This document shows, piece by piece, positions 42,242-50,843 of a stretch of 64,000 nucleotides of DNA. A program made the position numbers and the translations under genes. Within the stretch, counting starts at the first letter, position 1; the number at the start of each line of letters is the position of its first letter. The notes under the pieces were generated by a model. That model searched no databases. It worked only from the letters and a program-made list of their open reading frames with translations, and was not told where the DNA came from. Source of the DNA: Chryseobacterium aquaeductus (GTDB lineage Bacteria; Bacteroidota; Bacteroidia; Flavobacteriales; Weeksellaceae); assembly GCF_905175375.1 (NCBI RefSeq), contig NZ_CAJIMS010000001.1, forward strand, positions 1,612,001-1,676,000, in the 5' to 3' direction.

Positions 42242-44260
42242 ATGAAGCAAATTATATATGTATTATTTTTTATTTCAACTATTGGATTGGCACAGAATAA
42301 GAAAATTGATAGTTTGAAATTTGAAGCAAAGAAAATAAATTCAAGCAAATTTGATACTTATAATTCCTTAGCTTGGAAGTTTGCACGAACTTTCAATAAA
42401 GATTCTTTGCTTTACTATAATAATCAATCTACAAAGTTTATTGAAGATGAAAAACAAAAAGGAATGTTTCATGTTTTGAATTCAAAATACTATTTAATGA
42501 TACAGGATTTTGACAAGGCAATTGAAGAAGCTAATCTTTCAATTAAATTGGCAACCAAAGAAAATGACTTCAGTACTCTAGGTTCAGCATACAATACTTT
42601 CACAAATATTGAACATTTTAAGGGTAACATTCAAAACGCATATAATTATTCCAAAAAAAACTTAGAGTATACATTAATGAGTAAAAATAAGAGTAAAATT
42701 TTAAACTCCTATGTTAACTTAAATGCACTTGCTTTAAGTTTAACCAATTACAATGATGCGAAAAAATACTACAGCCAAGCAAGCAGATATTTTACAAATG
42801 AAAATCTACAGGAACAAGCTGTAATGAAAAAAAATACTGGAATGGCATTACTCAAATTGCAAGACAGTAAAAGGAGTATACAATATCTTTATGAAAGTGA
42901 AAAAATATTTTTAAAGCTGAATATAAGTAAACCTTTATCAAGTATCTATAGTATGTTGTGTCAGAACTATACTGATTCAAAAAATATAAAAAAAGCCATT
43001 TATTATGGTAAAAAAAGTTTAGCAACTGCTTTGAATAAAATTGATTCAACTAATTCTTATTTTGCGGTATCGAAATATTATTTGACAATAAAAGAATATG
43101 ATATAGCAAAAAAATATATTTTAAAATCTATAGAGATTGACAAATCACTTAGAAATGATTTAAAAATAGGAGAAGATTATGCTATTCTAGCTACTATTAA
43201 TCTTGAAAGTGGAAAAATAAATGAAGTCGATCCATTATTAATTAAATCTCTAAAGAAAAATGCAATAAATCACGATAAAAATTACACTTCCATATTATAT
43301 AGAGATCTAATAATCAATCATTTTAAAAAAGAAAATAATTTAGAGTATTTAAATTATTTTGAAAAATATATAACTGATTTAAACAATAGTTTAGGTAAAG
43401 AAAAAGTTAAGTCTCTTGCGGAATTAGATAAAAAATACAGAACAGCAGAAAATGAATCCAAAATCAAAACCCAACAACTTCAAATAGAAAAAGAAAAAAA
43501 CAATCGCAATCTGGCATTGGGAGGAGTTGGTTTTTTAATTTTCCTGTTGGGCGGTGGTTATTATTGGAATAAAAACCGTCAAAAGCAAAAAGATTTTCAA
43601 AGCAGATACAAATTATTAGAATTACAGAATAATATCAGTGCGTTAAAAGTGTCGGTACTCAATAAACAGCTCAACCCCCATTTCATAAATAATACGCTTA
43701 CCTCAATGAGTCCCAAACTGCAAAAAGAAGCACCCGAAACCTATCAAAGTATTGTGAAATTATCCCGTTTGATAGGATCTACTTTTGGCAATGACTCTTT
43801 GACAGATAGTTTGGATACACAGTTGGAAGGTGTGCAGGGTTATTTGGATTTACAAAAACTGATCCTTCATGACAAACTCAGCAGTGTAATACACAATGAT
43901 GTTCAAAACAATTCTATCGAAATTCCAAGACTGCTTCTACAAAATTTAGTGGAAAATGCAGTGGAACATGGTGTGGTAAAGAAAGGGGAAGGGCTTGTCC
44001 GGTTACAGCTTACAGAGGATGCCGATTTTATCAATATTATAGTGGAAGACGATGGCTTTGGCAGAGAAGTGACTGAAAATACAGGAATAGGAACGAGTAC
44101 CTATCAGGATTTTTTTCATACTTTTAACAAGTCCAATTCCCAACATGCCACTTTTGAATTTGAAGATAAAAAGAATAATTCAGGTACAGCAAGGGGAACG
44201 ATTGCAAAAGTCCGTATTCCTAAAAACTATCAATATACTCTTACTCAAAATCATTTCTGA
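42242..44260 (+). CDS. TPR-containing sensor histidine kinase (LytS type)
   Basis: 672 aa. After a signal peptide (IYVLFFISTIGLAQN) come tetratricopeptide-like repeats (about 40-390), one membrane segment (about 422-440, LGGVGFLIFLLGGGYYW) and the His_kinase domain of the LytS/YehU type. The phospho-acceptor is His480 in LNKQLNPHFINNTLTSM. The C-terminal ATPase has LLQNLVENAVEHGVVKKGEG and VEDDGFG. The TGA stop overlaps the ATG of the next gene (TGATG), a coupled start. It is one of only two ordinary genes in the island ending in TGA. Confidence 0.88.
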   Translation: MKQIIYVLFFISTIGLAQNKKIDSLKFEAKKINSSKFDTYNSLAWKFARTFNKDSLLYYNNQSTKFIEDEKQKGMFHVLNSKYYLMIQDFDKAIEEANLSIKLATKENDFSTLGSAYNTFTNIEHFKGNIQNAYNYSKKNLEYTLMSKNKSKILNSYVNLNALALSLTNYNDAKKYYSQASRYFTNENLQEQAVMKKNTGMALLKLQDSKRSIQYLYESEKIFLKLNISKPLSSIYSMLCQNYTDSKNIKKAIYYGKKSLATALNKIDSTNSYFAVSKYYLTIKEYDIAKKYILKSIEIDKSLRNDLKIGEDYAILATINLESGKINEVDPLLIKSLKKNAINHDKNYTSILYRDLIINHFKKENNLEYLNYFEKYITDLNNSLGKEKVKSLAELDKKYRTAENESKIKTQQLQIEKEKNNRNLALGGVGFLIFLLGGGYYWNKNRQKQKDFQSRYKLLELQNNISALKVSVLNKQLNPHFINNTLTSMSPKLQKEAPETYQSIVKLSRLIGSTFGNDSLTDSLDTQLEGVQGYLDLQKLILHDKLSSVIHNDVQNNSIEIPRLLLQNLVENAVEHGVVKKGEGLVRLQLTEDADFINIIVEDDGFGREVTENTGIGTSTYQDFFHTFNKSNSQHATFEFEDKKNNSGTARGTIAKVRIPKNYQYTLTQNHF

Positions 44261-44997
44261 TGCAGTATTCTTATATAGCCATAGATGACAGTCCGCTTGC
44301 TTTGGAAAATATCAAAAATACCATGGAGCATTTTCCAAATTATGTTTGTGTAGGGACAGCAGGAAATGTAAATGATGCTTTGCTTTGCATTTTAGATAAT
44401 CCCGCCCAACTGGTGTTTTTAGATGTTGAAATTCCCGGAAATACGGCAAATGACAATTCATTTTCTGTTATCAGAGAACTTCGACAGTATTTAAAACAAT
44501 TACCTTATTTTATTATGGTAACCTCGTATGAAAAATATGCGCTGGATGCTATTAAAAATGAAGCATTAGATTATATTCTCAAGCCTTGTGACGTTTTGGA
44601 AGTTCGCAAAGCATTAGTGAAATTTGAACAACGGCAATGGGAAATGCCCGCCACTATTTGTATAAAATCCCATGGTGATTACAGGTTTATTTCTCTGGTT
44701 GATATTGTTTATCTCCAAGCCGATAACAACACAACAGATTTTTATTTGAATTCGGGAGCAAAAATAAGCGGATATAAACCTTTAAAGTTTTATGCTTCAC
44801 AGTTACCTGACGGTTTTGTCCGTATTCATAATAGTTTTATTATAAACACAAATTATGTAACCCGTATTCATTTTGGAAATTCTAAATGTTATTTGAATCA
44901 TACACAGCAAGTGATTCCCTTTTCAAAATCCTATAAAAATGAAATAGAGAAAATGAAGAATATCTTAATCCAAAATAATTCTGAAAATATTTTTTAA
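44260..44997 (+). CDS. LytTR-family response regulator
   Basis: 245 aa. The receiver domain has Asp9/Asp10 in IAIDDSPLAL, phospho-acceptor Asp55 in LVFLDVEIPG and the conserved Lys in DYILKPCDVLEV. The C-terminal LytTR DNA-binding domain is complete (ICIKSHGDYRFISLVDIVYL, FVRIHNSFIINTNYVTRI). It is the partner of the LytS-type kinase with which it overlaps. LytTR proteins bind direct repeats, and I did not find an obvious site. Confidence 0.92.
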   Translation: MQYSYIAIDDSPLALENIKNTMEHFPNYVCVGTAGNVNDALLCILDNPAQLVFLDVEIPGNTANDNSFSVIRELRQYLKQLPYFIMVTSYEKYALDAIKNEALDYILKPCDVLEVRKALVKFEQRQWEMPATICIKSHGDYRFISLVDIVYLQADNNTTDFYLNSGAKISGYKPLKFYASQLPDGFVRIHNSFIINTNYVTRIHFGNSKCYLNHTQQVIPFSKSYKNEIEKMKNILIQNNSENIF

Positions 44998-45357
44998 AAA
45001 ATCTGCTGTAATAACAGAGAAACTTTAGGTTCGGCGTAGCCTATTTTAAATTTGCATTTTACAATAGAAATATTTCCCAAAATTTCCGACAAAATTTTAC
45101 AATTAAAAATCTATAAAAACCGCTCCTCCAACATGAAAAATCCTTTTACCTTGCACAAGTTGCATTGTGCAAAGGAGTGAAACGTGGCTTTCAAATTGGA
45201 TAATCTCGTAATTTATAGAAATTGTGTAAGTCAAAATGATTGAAAAAAATAACAAATTATCAGATTTTGATTAACAATAAAAAGCAGGAAACTTTCTCTT
45301 GCAATTGTCTTACAAAATAGTACAATAAGTTGATTTTATCTTGTAAACACGATACTT
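44998..45357. other. Intergenic stretch with a perfect hairpin
   Basis: About 360 bases without a gene. At 45151-45172 TTGCACAA and TTGTGCAA form an 8-bp palindrome around GTTGCA, without a T run, so it may be an operator or RNA structure. Close to the antitoxin start, TTACAA (around 45311) and TTGTAA (around 45342) form a loose inverted pair that could be the toxin-antitoxin operator. There is no tRNA-like element here. Confidence 0.4.
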
Positions 45358-45606
45358 ATGGCTAATATTACTACAAGAATAGATGATGAAACGAAAAGAG
45401 ATCTTAAAAAATTCAGCAATGAAATTGGGATCTCTGTAGGATCTCTTTTTAATGCTCGGGTAAAAAACCTGCTCCGTACGAAAGAAGTAACATTCAAACT
45501 TGATGAAGATTTTTTGGAAGACCAAGAGATGTACGCTAATGCAGAATCACTTAAGGAGCAGGGAGTACGTTCTGTTGCATCAGGTCGTTCTTCTTTAGTA
45601 ATATAA
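45358..45606 (+). CDS. RelB/DinJ-type antitoxin
   Basis: 82 aa. The N-terminal ANITTRIDDETKRDLKKFSNEIGISVGSLFNARVKNLL is a ribbon-helix-helix of the RelB/DinJ type, for DNA binding and autoregulation. The C-terminal half (FKLDEDFLEDQEMYANAES) would bind the toxin. It has no in-frame TGA and ends in TAA, 9 bases before the toxin start. So the antitoxin can be made under the standard code while the toxin downstream has two TGA codons. Confidence 0.78.
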   Translation: MANITTRIDDETKRDLKKFSNEIGISVGSLFNARVKNLLRTKEVTFKLDEDFLEDQEMYANAESLKEQGVRSVASGRSSLVI

Positions 45607-45615
45607 GCTGATGTG

Positions 45616-45861
45616 ATGATATTTATTTTTACCAAACAATCAGAAAAAGAATTTTTAGCTTTGGAAAAAAAAGAGCAGGTTGTGATTCACAATAAACTTC
45701 TTAAGATCAAGCAGTGAGAAGGCTTTTTGATAAAACCTCTCATCAACCTTCCACCTTATACTCACAGGCTGAGAATCAGCCACTATAGACTTATGCTCAA
45801 GATATGTGATGAATGATACGAGATATTGAGAATCGGGCACAGATCAACTATTTATAAATAA
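45616..45861 (+). CDS. RelE/ParE-type toxin, open only with TGA read as Gly
   Basis: ATG at 45616 to TAA at 45859, 81 aa, with two in-frame TGA codons (45715 and 45814). The C-terminal half follows the RelE/ParE pattern: THRLRISHYRLMLKICDE-G-YEILRIGHRSTIYK, compared with the family's YRLRVGDYRVIY....LRIGHR..VY. It would act as an mRNA interferase or gyrase poison, and the sequence does not tell which. In the standard code the product would stop at residue 33 and be inactive. It directly follows its antitoxin gene. Confidence 0.75.
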
Positions 45862-46003
45862 GGATTCCAGCAACTGTTTACAAAAGATAATACATGAGTT
45901 TCCGCAAATTATCAACCTTATAATAATCATTACCAATGAAAATGAATTTTACATTTTAAGAATTGTTGGATTTAGTAATACAATTTCTATTTTGAACTAT
46001 AAA

Positions 46004-46039
46004 ATTTTAAAAACTCCGATGGAAATACCCATCGGAGTT
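46004..46039 (-). terminator. Terminator of the 132-aa gene
   Basis: AACTCCGATGG-(AAATAC)-CCATCGGAGTT, an 11-bp perfect stem. On the minus strand it is followed by TTTTTAAAATTTT. Confidence 0.75.
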
Positions 46040-46044
46040 CATTT

Positions 46045-46443
46045 TTAATCTTTCTTACAGAATTCAGTAAGATAATTTTCAACAGTTGACCAAGAAATAC
46101 CTTCGTCACGGCTGTGGTCTTTGATCATTTCATAAAGGGCTGTTATGAACTTACTCCTGTCAAACAAGGAATGTCCTGTTCTACTTTCAAGCTCTTTGGC
46201 TTTCTGTTCAAAGTGTTCTTCCTTCCAAATGAGAACCGTTTCCAGATGCGAAAGTCTTTCAACAATCTCCTGATGTCCCATATTCGGAAATACGGGAGTT
46301 CCCATCTTTTGGGATACAATGATCAAAACCTCGCTTTTTTTTGGAGCTAAAGGATGTGCTGACATTTGTCCGGCCAGTTGCCCATCATCTGCTTCTACTG
46401 TTCCGAATTCATACTTCACGAAATGAAAGTTTTTGCTTTCCAT
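46045..46443 (-). CDS. Hypothetical protein
   Basis: 132 aa, soluble. The middle contains GHQEIVERLSHLETVLIWKEEHFEQKAKELESR, an amphipathic coiled coil. The C-terminus ends in a short helical region (WSTVENYLTEFCKKD). I recognise no family. It stands alone on the minus strand between two toxin-antitoxin loci, with its own terminator. ATG start and TAA stop. Confidence 0.6.
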   Translation of the reverse strand: MESKNFHFVKYEFGTVEADDGQLAGQMSAHPLAPKKSEVLIIVSQKMGTPVFPNMGHQEIVERLSHLETVLIWKEEHFEQKAKELESRTGHSLFDRSKFITALYEMIKDHSRDEGISWSTVENYLTEFCKKD

Positions 46444-46676
46444 AAATTTTCTTGTTTTAAGTTAGGGCTGTACCATATCTAAAAAAACAAAAAAAGCAAG
46501 GAATTTTTTAATTTAAGCGATGTAGAAGCAATGAAATCAACAATATTGTCCTTTATTTACTGACAAACTAAGATGTTAAAAACAATTTCAAACGGTATTT
46601 ATTGGATTAAAAAACCTTGCAATCCATCAAAATTTGATTATAAATACCATCATTATTTATCTTTTACAAATTACAA

Positions 46677-46931
46677 ATGCTCGCAGACCAAATGATTTCG
46701 GTAAGTGATTTAAGATATAAAACCAAGTCGGTTATTGACTCTCTAAATACATGAGCCAAATATGTCCTGCTCAATAATAAACTTGAGGCGGTCATTCTTA
46801 CCCCGACAGAATATGAATATTTTAAGCAATTGCAAAAAGCAGAAGAATGGCGCTCAGATATTGAAGAGGCTAAGAAAAACAGTCCTGTATTTAATAATGC
46901 AGAAGATTTATTGTCCGAACTTTTAGCCTAA
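46677..46931 (+). CDS. Phd-type antitoxin, open only with TGA read as Gly
   Basis: ATG at 46677 to TAA at 46929, 84 aa, with one TGA at 46752. The sequence VSDLRYKTKSVIDSLNT-G-AKYVLLNNKLEAVILTPTEYE follows Phd/YefM antitoxins, whose pattern here is ..G.kYVLLNNKPVAVL.... The TGA falls on the usual glycine. The C-terminus (AEDLLSELLA) is the toxin-binding tail. TAA is directly followed by the ATG of the toxin gene. In the standard code the antitoxin stops at residue 25. Confidence 0.75.
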
Positions 46932-47195
46932 ATGAAATTTCAAAGGACTTCCAAATTCAAGAGACAGTTTAAAAAGTATCAAACACAGCCAAAGGTTTTG
47001 GAAAAATTTTCAGAATGTATCTCACAATTATTGTCTTGAAATCTTTCTCCTAAACGAAAGAACCACAAGCTTCAATGAGCTCTTAAAAATTTTCGAGAAC
47101 TTCATCTTTCTCCGGATATCCTATTAATCTATTATATAGAAGGCGATATTTGCTTTTTATCACAAATTGGGAGTCACTCCGATTTGTTTGGATAA
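46932..47195 (+). CDS. YafQ-type mRNA interferase toxin, open only with TGA read as Gly
   Basis: ATG at 46932 to TAA at 47193, 87 aa. Two TGA codons at 47037 and 47076. The C-terminal half follows the YafQ family closely: LLS-G-NLSPKRKNHKLQ-G-ALKNFRELHLSPDILLIYY and GSHSDLFG, against the family's G.pLP...rDHkL.G...g.RecHi.pDwLLiY....GsHs.LF. Both TGA positions are glycines in the family, the second (HxLxG) nearly invariant. This is one of the clearest cases for Gly over Trp. YafQ toxins cut mRNA in the ribosome. Confidence 0.82.
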
Positions 47196-47233
47196 TACAT
47201 TAAAAGCGTTTATTCTTTTGTTGAGATTGTATT

Positions 47234-47995
47234 TTATTCAAAATAAGTAATCCTCCTAGTACTTTCTGAATATTTTTTTCCGTTTTCATACACAATTTTT
47301 CGTATCCAATTACCGAATGAATCATAAGTATATTCGTAAGTAAATTCATTATATGCTTTTTTTAGTCCATTCGGAAAAAATTCGATGGTGGTGTTTTCGT
47401 TAACATCTGTTTGTCTAAGTATACTTCCGTTTTCATCGTAGTGATATGCAAATTCATACCTTTTGCTTTTTTCTCCGTTTTTATAATTGGTCTGCGAAAG
47501 CACATTGTTATGATCATCATACACAAACTCGGTTACCCTGCTTTCACCCTTTTTTTCTCCGAAATATTTCATAAGAAGATCATCTTTCAGAATAGCTGTA
47601 AAAGATTTATTGGATTTTTTACTATTATCAGTAATGTCCGTACTTACAAAAACGGAATCGTTCCTGTATCTGAATGTCATTATGCTTTCGGTAACGAGTT
47701 TATTTTTATCAAAATTCCGAAACCATACTTTTTCATGTTTGTTCTGTGAATCGTACGAAAAAATAGTGCTGGATTTTCTGTCTTTACTAATTTCTTCTTT
47801 CTTCAAAATTTTACCTTTCGGACTGAACTCCAAGGTATAGGTTTCTCTATTTTTTTTCTTTTTGGCAACATAGTTTTCCTCAATTAATTTTACCTTTCCC
47901 TTCAAGACAAAGTCTTTCCAAGCTTGCGGTTGGTTGAGTTGGGCGTTAGAAAATGTAAATATTACAATAGAAAATGCGGTGAGAAATGATTTCAT
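47234..47995 (-). CDS. Secreted YD-repeat-like protein
   Basis: 253 aa. A signal peptide (FLTAFSIVIFTFSNAQ) precedes a series of YD/RHS-like beta-repeats: FSYDSQNKHEKVWF, FVYDDHNNVLSQTNYKNG, YHYDENGSILRQTDVNEN, YTYDSFGNWIRKIVYENG. Such proteins are common as small exported factors in Bacteroidota. Function unknown. ATG start and TAA stop. Not obviously part of an operon. Confidence 0.7.
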   Translation of the reverse strand: MKSFLTAFSIVIFTFSNAQLNQPQAWKDFVLKGKVKLIEENYVAKKKKNRETYTLEFSPKGKILKKEEISKDRKSSTIFSYDSQNKHEKVWFRNFDKNKLVTESIMTFRYRNDSVFVSTDITDNSKKSNKSFTAILKDDLLMKYFGEKKGESRVTEFVYDDHNNVLSQTNYKNGEKSKRYEFAYHYDENGSILRQTDVNENTTIEFFPNGLKKAYNEFTYEYTYDSFGNWIRKIVYENGKKYSESTRRITYFE

Positions 47996-48035
47996 AGATG
48001 TTGGTATTTTTTAATTGTAAGAATTGCTGATGCTA

Positions 48036-48911
48036 TTAAGACTGTTTTGCATTCGTTTGTAACTTTGAGATGATGAAACAATATAGCAAGGCTGTCCAGA
48101 ATGAAAACATAGCATAAACCAATGAAACCTTCCCAAATTGTTCGTCGTGAAGTAATGTTCCGGAGATTAAGAAAGCCATAGTGGTATTGTGGACTGCACT
48201 TTCTACGGAAAGACTAATTTCATTTTTATATCCAAGTCTGAACAATTTTGCCATTAAAAATCCCGTTGAAAAGCAAACGATATTTAAAAGTAAAGCAGAC
48301 GGAAGTATTTCGATAATTTCCGCATGGGTTATTCCTGCTCTACCCTGTCCACCGAAAAATTTTAGTAGAAAAACAAATCCTAAAAGAATGATTAGAACAG
48401 GTTTGGCATATTTTCCTATTTTTTCAGCAAGATTTTGATTTCTTGTTCGTAACAGAATCCCTAAAGATGCAGGAATAGCAGTCAATACAAAGATTTCAAT
48501 CATGGTATCTTTAAAGGGAAGATGAAATTCTGTGGTACTTCCGTAATAGAGTTTCAGTGCAAAATTGACAAGTACAGGAATCGTAAAAATGGTAAGGATA
48601 GCATTTATAGTGGTAAGAATGATGGAAAGTGCCGTATTGCCTTTGAAAAGATAAGTAATAAAACCGGCTGTTGTTCCACCTGGACTTGCTGCCAAAATTA
48701 CAATTCCAACTTTGATATAATTAGGAATATCAATAATGCTACACAATGCAAAAGCTATTGCAGGCAACAAAATCATCTGTGATATTAATGCAACAATTAA
48801 AGGTTTGGATGATGACAGTACGTTTGACGTGTCTTTCCAGTTTAGAGAAACACCAATACCAAACATAATCAGTATTAATACCGATGCGACCAAAATATCT
48901 ATTAATTCCAT
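48036..48911 (-). CDS. Bile acid:sodium symporter (BASS) family transporter
   Basis: 291 aa with nine or ten membrane segments. SPGGTTAGFITYLFKGNTALSI and VESAVHNTTMAFLISG are the two sodium-site regions of the BASS/SBF family (PF01758). Family members import bile acids, pyruvate, pantoate or other organic acids with sodium. The substrate here is unknown. The next gene on the left (47234) is a separate secreted protein. Confidence 0.85.
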   Translation of the reverse strand: MELIDILVASVLILIMFGIGVSLNWKDTSNVLSSSKPLIVALISQMILLPAIAFALCSIIDIPNYIKVGIVILAASPGGTTAGFITYLFKGNTALSIILTTINAILTIFTIPVLVNFALKLYYGSTTEFHLPFKDTMIEIFVLTAIPASLGILLRTRNQNLAEKIGKYAKPVLIILLGFVFLLKFFGGQGRAGITHAEIIEILPSALLLNIVCFSTGFLMAKLFRLGYKNEISLSVESAVHNTTMAFLISGTLLHDEQFGKVSLVYAMFSFWTALLYCFIISKLQTNAKQS

Positions 48912-48967
48912 GGTAAATGATTAAAAAAGGATTGAACATTGTCTAACCCTTATTTGTGTCTTGAAAA

Positions 48968-49405
48968 TTAGAATGAGCAATCTCTCGAACATCCGGATTT
49001 GAATCCTCCACTATCATTGATCTTCAACCATTCTTTACTTCCATTAGAATTGATAACCAATTTACCTTGTATCCAATAATGAGTTCCAGTCATTGATCCA
49101 TACCATCCGATAACCATGGGTACTATAAAAGAACCCGTTGTGGTATTCTGTCTTACATCCGAATAATCCACTTGGGAATACACATTTTTACCGCCCCAAG
49201 TTGAGCAACAGTTCATCAATCTGTTGGCTACAGTAAGTCCAACATCATCAATATCTTTTTTAAGCTGAACTTCTTTGTTGAGATTTACAACAGAGCCTTC
49301 GCCACCGCCACTTCCTCCTGAAGCTCCGGGAAGTCTGGTTTGTGAATACAATGACATTGAGGTCAGTAAAAAGATTACCAATAGATTTTTTGTTTTGAAC
49401 ATCAT
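48968..49405 (-). CDS. Secreted cysteine-containing hypothetical protein
   Basis: 145 aa. Signal peptide (NLLVIFLLTSMSLYSQ), then a glycine-rich segment (GASGGSGGGEGSVVNLNK) and a compact domain with four cysteines (MNCCSTWGG, and SGCSRDCSF at the end) that probably form disulfides. Unknown family. ATG start, TAA stop. It lies 57 bases upstream of the BASS gene on the same strand. Confidence 0.65.
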   Translation of the reverse strand: MMFKTKNLLVIFLLTSMSLYSQTRLPGASGGSGGGEGSVVNLNKEVQLKKDIDDVGLTVANRLMNCCSTWGGKNVYSQVDYSDVRQNTTTGSFIVPMVIGWYGSMTGTHYWIQGKLVINSNGSKEWLKINDSGGFKSGCSRDCSF

Positions 49406-49524
49406 ATATAGTTTTTAAAGTTAGTTTGAAAAATTATAAGTACAAAAATGGCTACATCATTTTGATTTTGTAAGTTTGTATAGTTTTAATATATAACCTG
49501 CCATGTTATAATTTATAACCTGCT

Positions 49525-49905
49525 ATGATTGGAAACAAAATAAAAAACATAAGAGAACTTAAAAATCTAACACAAGAATATGTGGCAGAAAAGCTTGACA
49601 TCAGCCAAGCTGCCTATTCCAAAATAGAAAAAAGTTCAAAGTTACCAGATGAAAAATTACAGCAGATTGCTGAAGTTTTGGAAGTGAAACCTGAAGATAT
49701 TAAAGAGTTTGACAGCCAGAAATATTTTAATAGTGTAGGCGATGTAGAAGGGAATTATAGCGGAAGTATTATTGTGGGATTAGGAAGAGAAGATGTGGAT
49801 TTGATAAAAAAACTTTATGAAGATAAGATAGTACTGTTGGAAGAACTATTAAACCAACAGAAAAAGATAGTACAGAAATACGAATCAAAATACGGAGAGC
49901 TTTAA
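49525..49905 (+). CDS. XRE-family helix-turn-helix regulator
   Basis: 126 aa. The first 60 residues (IKNIRELKNLTQEYVAEKLDISQAAYSKIEKSSKLPDEKLQQIAEVL) form an XRE/Cro-type HTH. The C-terminal half carries a coiled coil (DLIKKLYEDKIVLLEELLNQQKKIVQKY) for dimerisation. It faces the secreted protein genes divergently and could control them or plasmid functions. The terminator includes its stop codon. Confidence 0.88.
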   Translation: MIGNKIKNIRELKNLTQEYVAEKLDISQAAYSKIEKSSKLPDEKLQQIAEVLEVKPEDIKEFDSQKYFNSVGDVEGNYSGSIIVGLGREDVDLIKKLYEDKIVLLEELLNQQKKIVQKYESKYGEL

Positions 49906-49918
49906 CAGCTCTCTTTTT
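49895..49918 (+). terminator. Terminator of the XRE gene
   Basis: GAGAGCT-TTAAC-AGCTCTC then five T. The stop codon TAA is in the loop. Confidence 0.8.
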
Positions 49919-49920
49919 GT

Positions 49921-50778
49921 TTAAAATAGTTTGACCTGAGTTCTGTCAAACAACCACCAATCCCCTACCGCATTTTGTTTAATTTCCTCTAAGGATTTGA
50001 ATAAGAAGTGAAATTTTGCTTCCGCAAAGGTTTTGTTTTCATCTTCAAACAACCTCTTCATCGCCATTTGTTTATAAACCTCCAGTTCGAAGATACAGAG
50101 AATACGGCTTCCATAATCCAACCCAAACATTCTGCTCGGTTGGCCGACTGACAATGCCCTCAAATGATGAAACAGCGATTTGTGAACACGGCTCGTGTCA
50201 TCTCCGTTATACATTTCAATGGCATACAACTCTTTTCTATTAGGTGTTTGAAGCATACAAAGTGCATCAGCAATCAGATAATCATTTTCAGAAACGGGAA
50301 TAGATGATTCCGCTCTGTAACCTTTCTTTCTTCCTGTAGAAACCTTATCAAAATAGGTCAAGAATAGGAGCATTTCACAATCGTCAATTTTGGAAATTCC
50401 TTCATGCAAAGCGATTTGAACATTAATCGTGTTCATTCTATGGAAGTAATCCTTTTGATAAAATTGACCTTCATTTTTCGGAAACCTGACAACATCTTCT
50501 CTCAAATAATCTTTAACAATTTCAGCACCATGAGCCTTGAGAAAATGTACATTTTCGAGTTTCCCTATTGCAGGATGAACTCCGAATGCAATAGAACCAA
50601 CCAACGGATCTTTCCGAAGTCTGAGTTCTGCAATTTGCTTGTTGAGATTAGCTCTTTCAGACATAATTCCAAGACCGAGCAACTGCCCTGCTGTTAAATA
50701 TTTGTAACGAGCCAAAGCTAAAAGAATTTTTTCCTGTGAAGGAGAAAGTGTTTGAAAGAATAATCTTTTGGTAACCAT
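49921..50778 (-). CDS. Replication-relaxation family protein
   Basis: 285 aa. The N-terminal winged helix (LSPSQEKILLALARYKYLTAGQLLGLGI, LRKDPLVGSI) and the following ENVHFLKAHGAEIV segment are those of the replication-relaxation family (PF13814), plasmid proteins usually beside a conjugation ATPase. Later it shows SIPVSENDYLIADALCML and ELYAIEMYNGDDTSRVHKSL, a restriction-endonuclease-like core pattern (D..E.K-like) that may support DNA nicking or binding. It lies 65 bases after the conjugation-type ATPase gene on the same strand. Confidence 0.75.
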   Translation of the reverse strand: MVTKRLFFQTLSPSQEKILLALARYKYLTAGQLLGLGIMSERANLNKQIAELRLRKDPLVGSIAFGVHPAIGKLENVHFLKAHGAEIVKDYLREDVVRFPKNEGQFYQKDYFHRMNTINVQIALHEGISKIDDCEMLLFLTYFDKVSTGRKKGYRAESSIPVSENDYLIADALCMLQTPNRKELYAIEMYNGDDTSRVHKSLFHHLRALSVGQPSRMFGLDYGSRILCIFELEVYKQMAMKRLFEDENKTFAEAKFHFLFKSLEEIKQNAVGDWWLFDRTQVKLF

Positions 50779-50843
50779 TTTTTTGAGTTTTAAAAAATTA
50801 AAAATTCGGCTGAAAAGCCTTGTATTCTTATAAGAACTTGTGT

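Noticed and set aside
45121..45220. A suppressor tRNA-Gly(UCA) near 45.2 kb.
   Set aside because: GGCTTTCAAATTG looks like an anticodon arm at first, but there is no acceptor stem and no T arm (GGTTCRA) within 80 bases.
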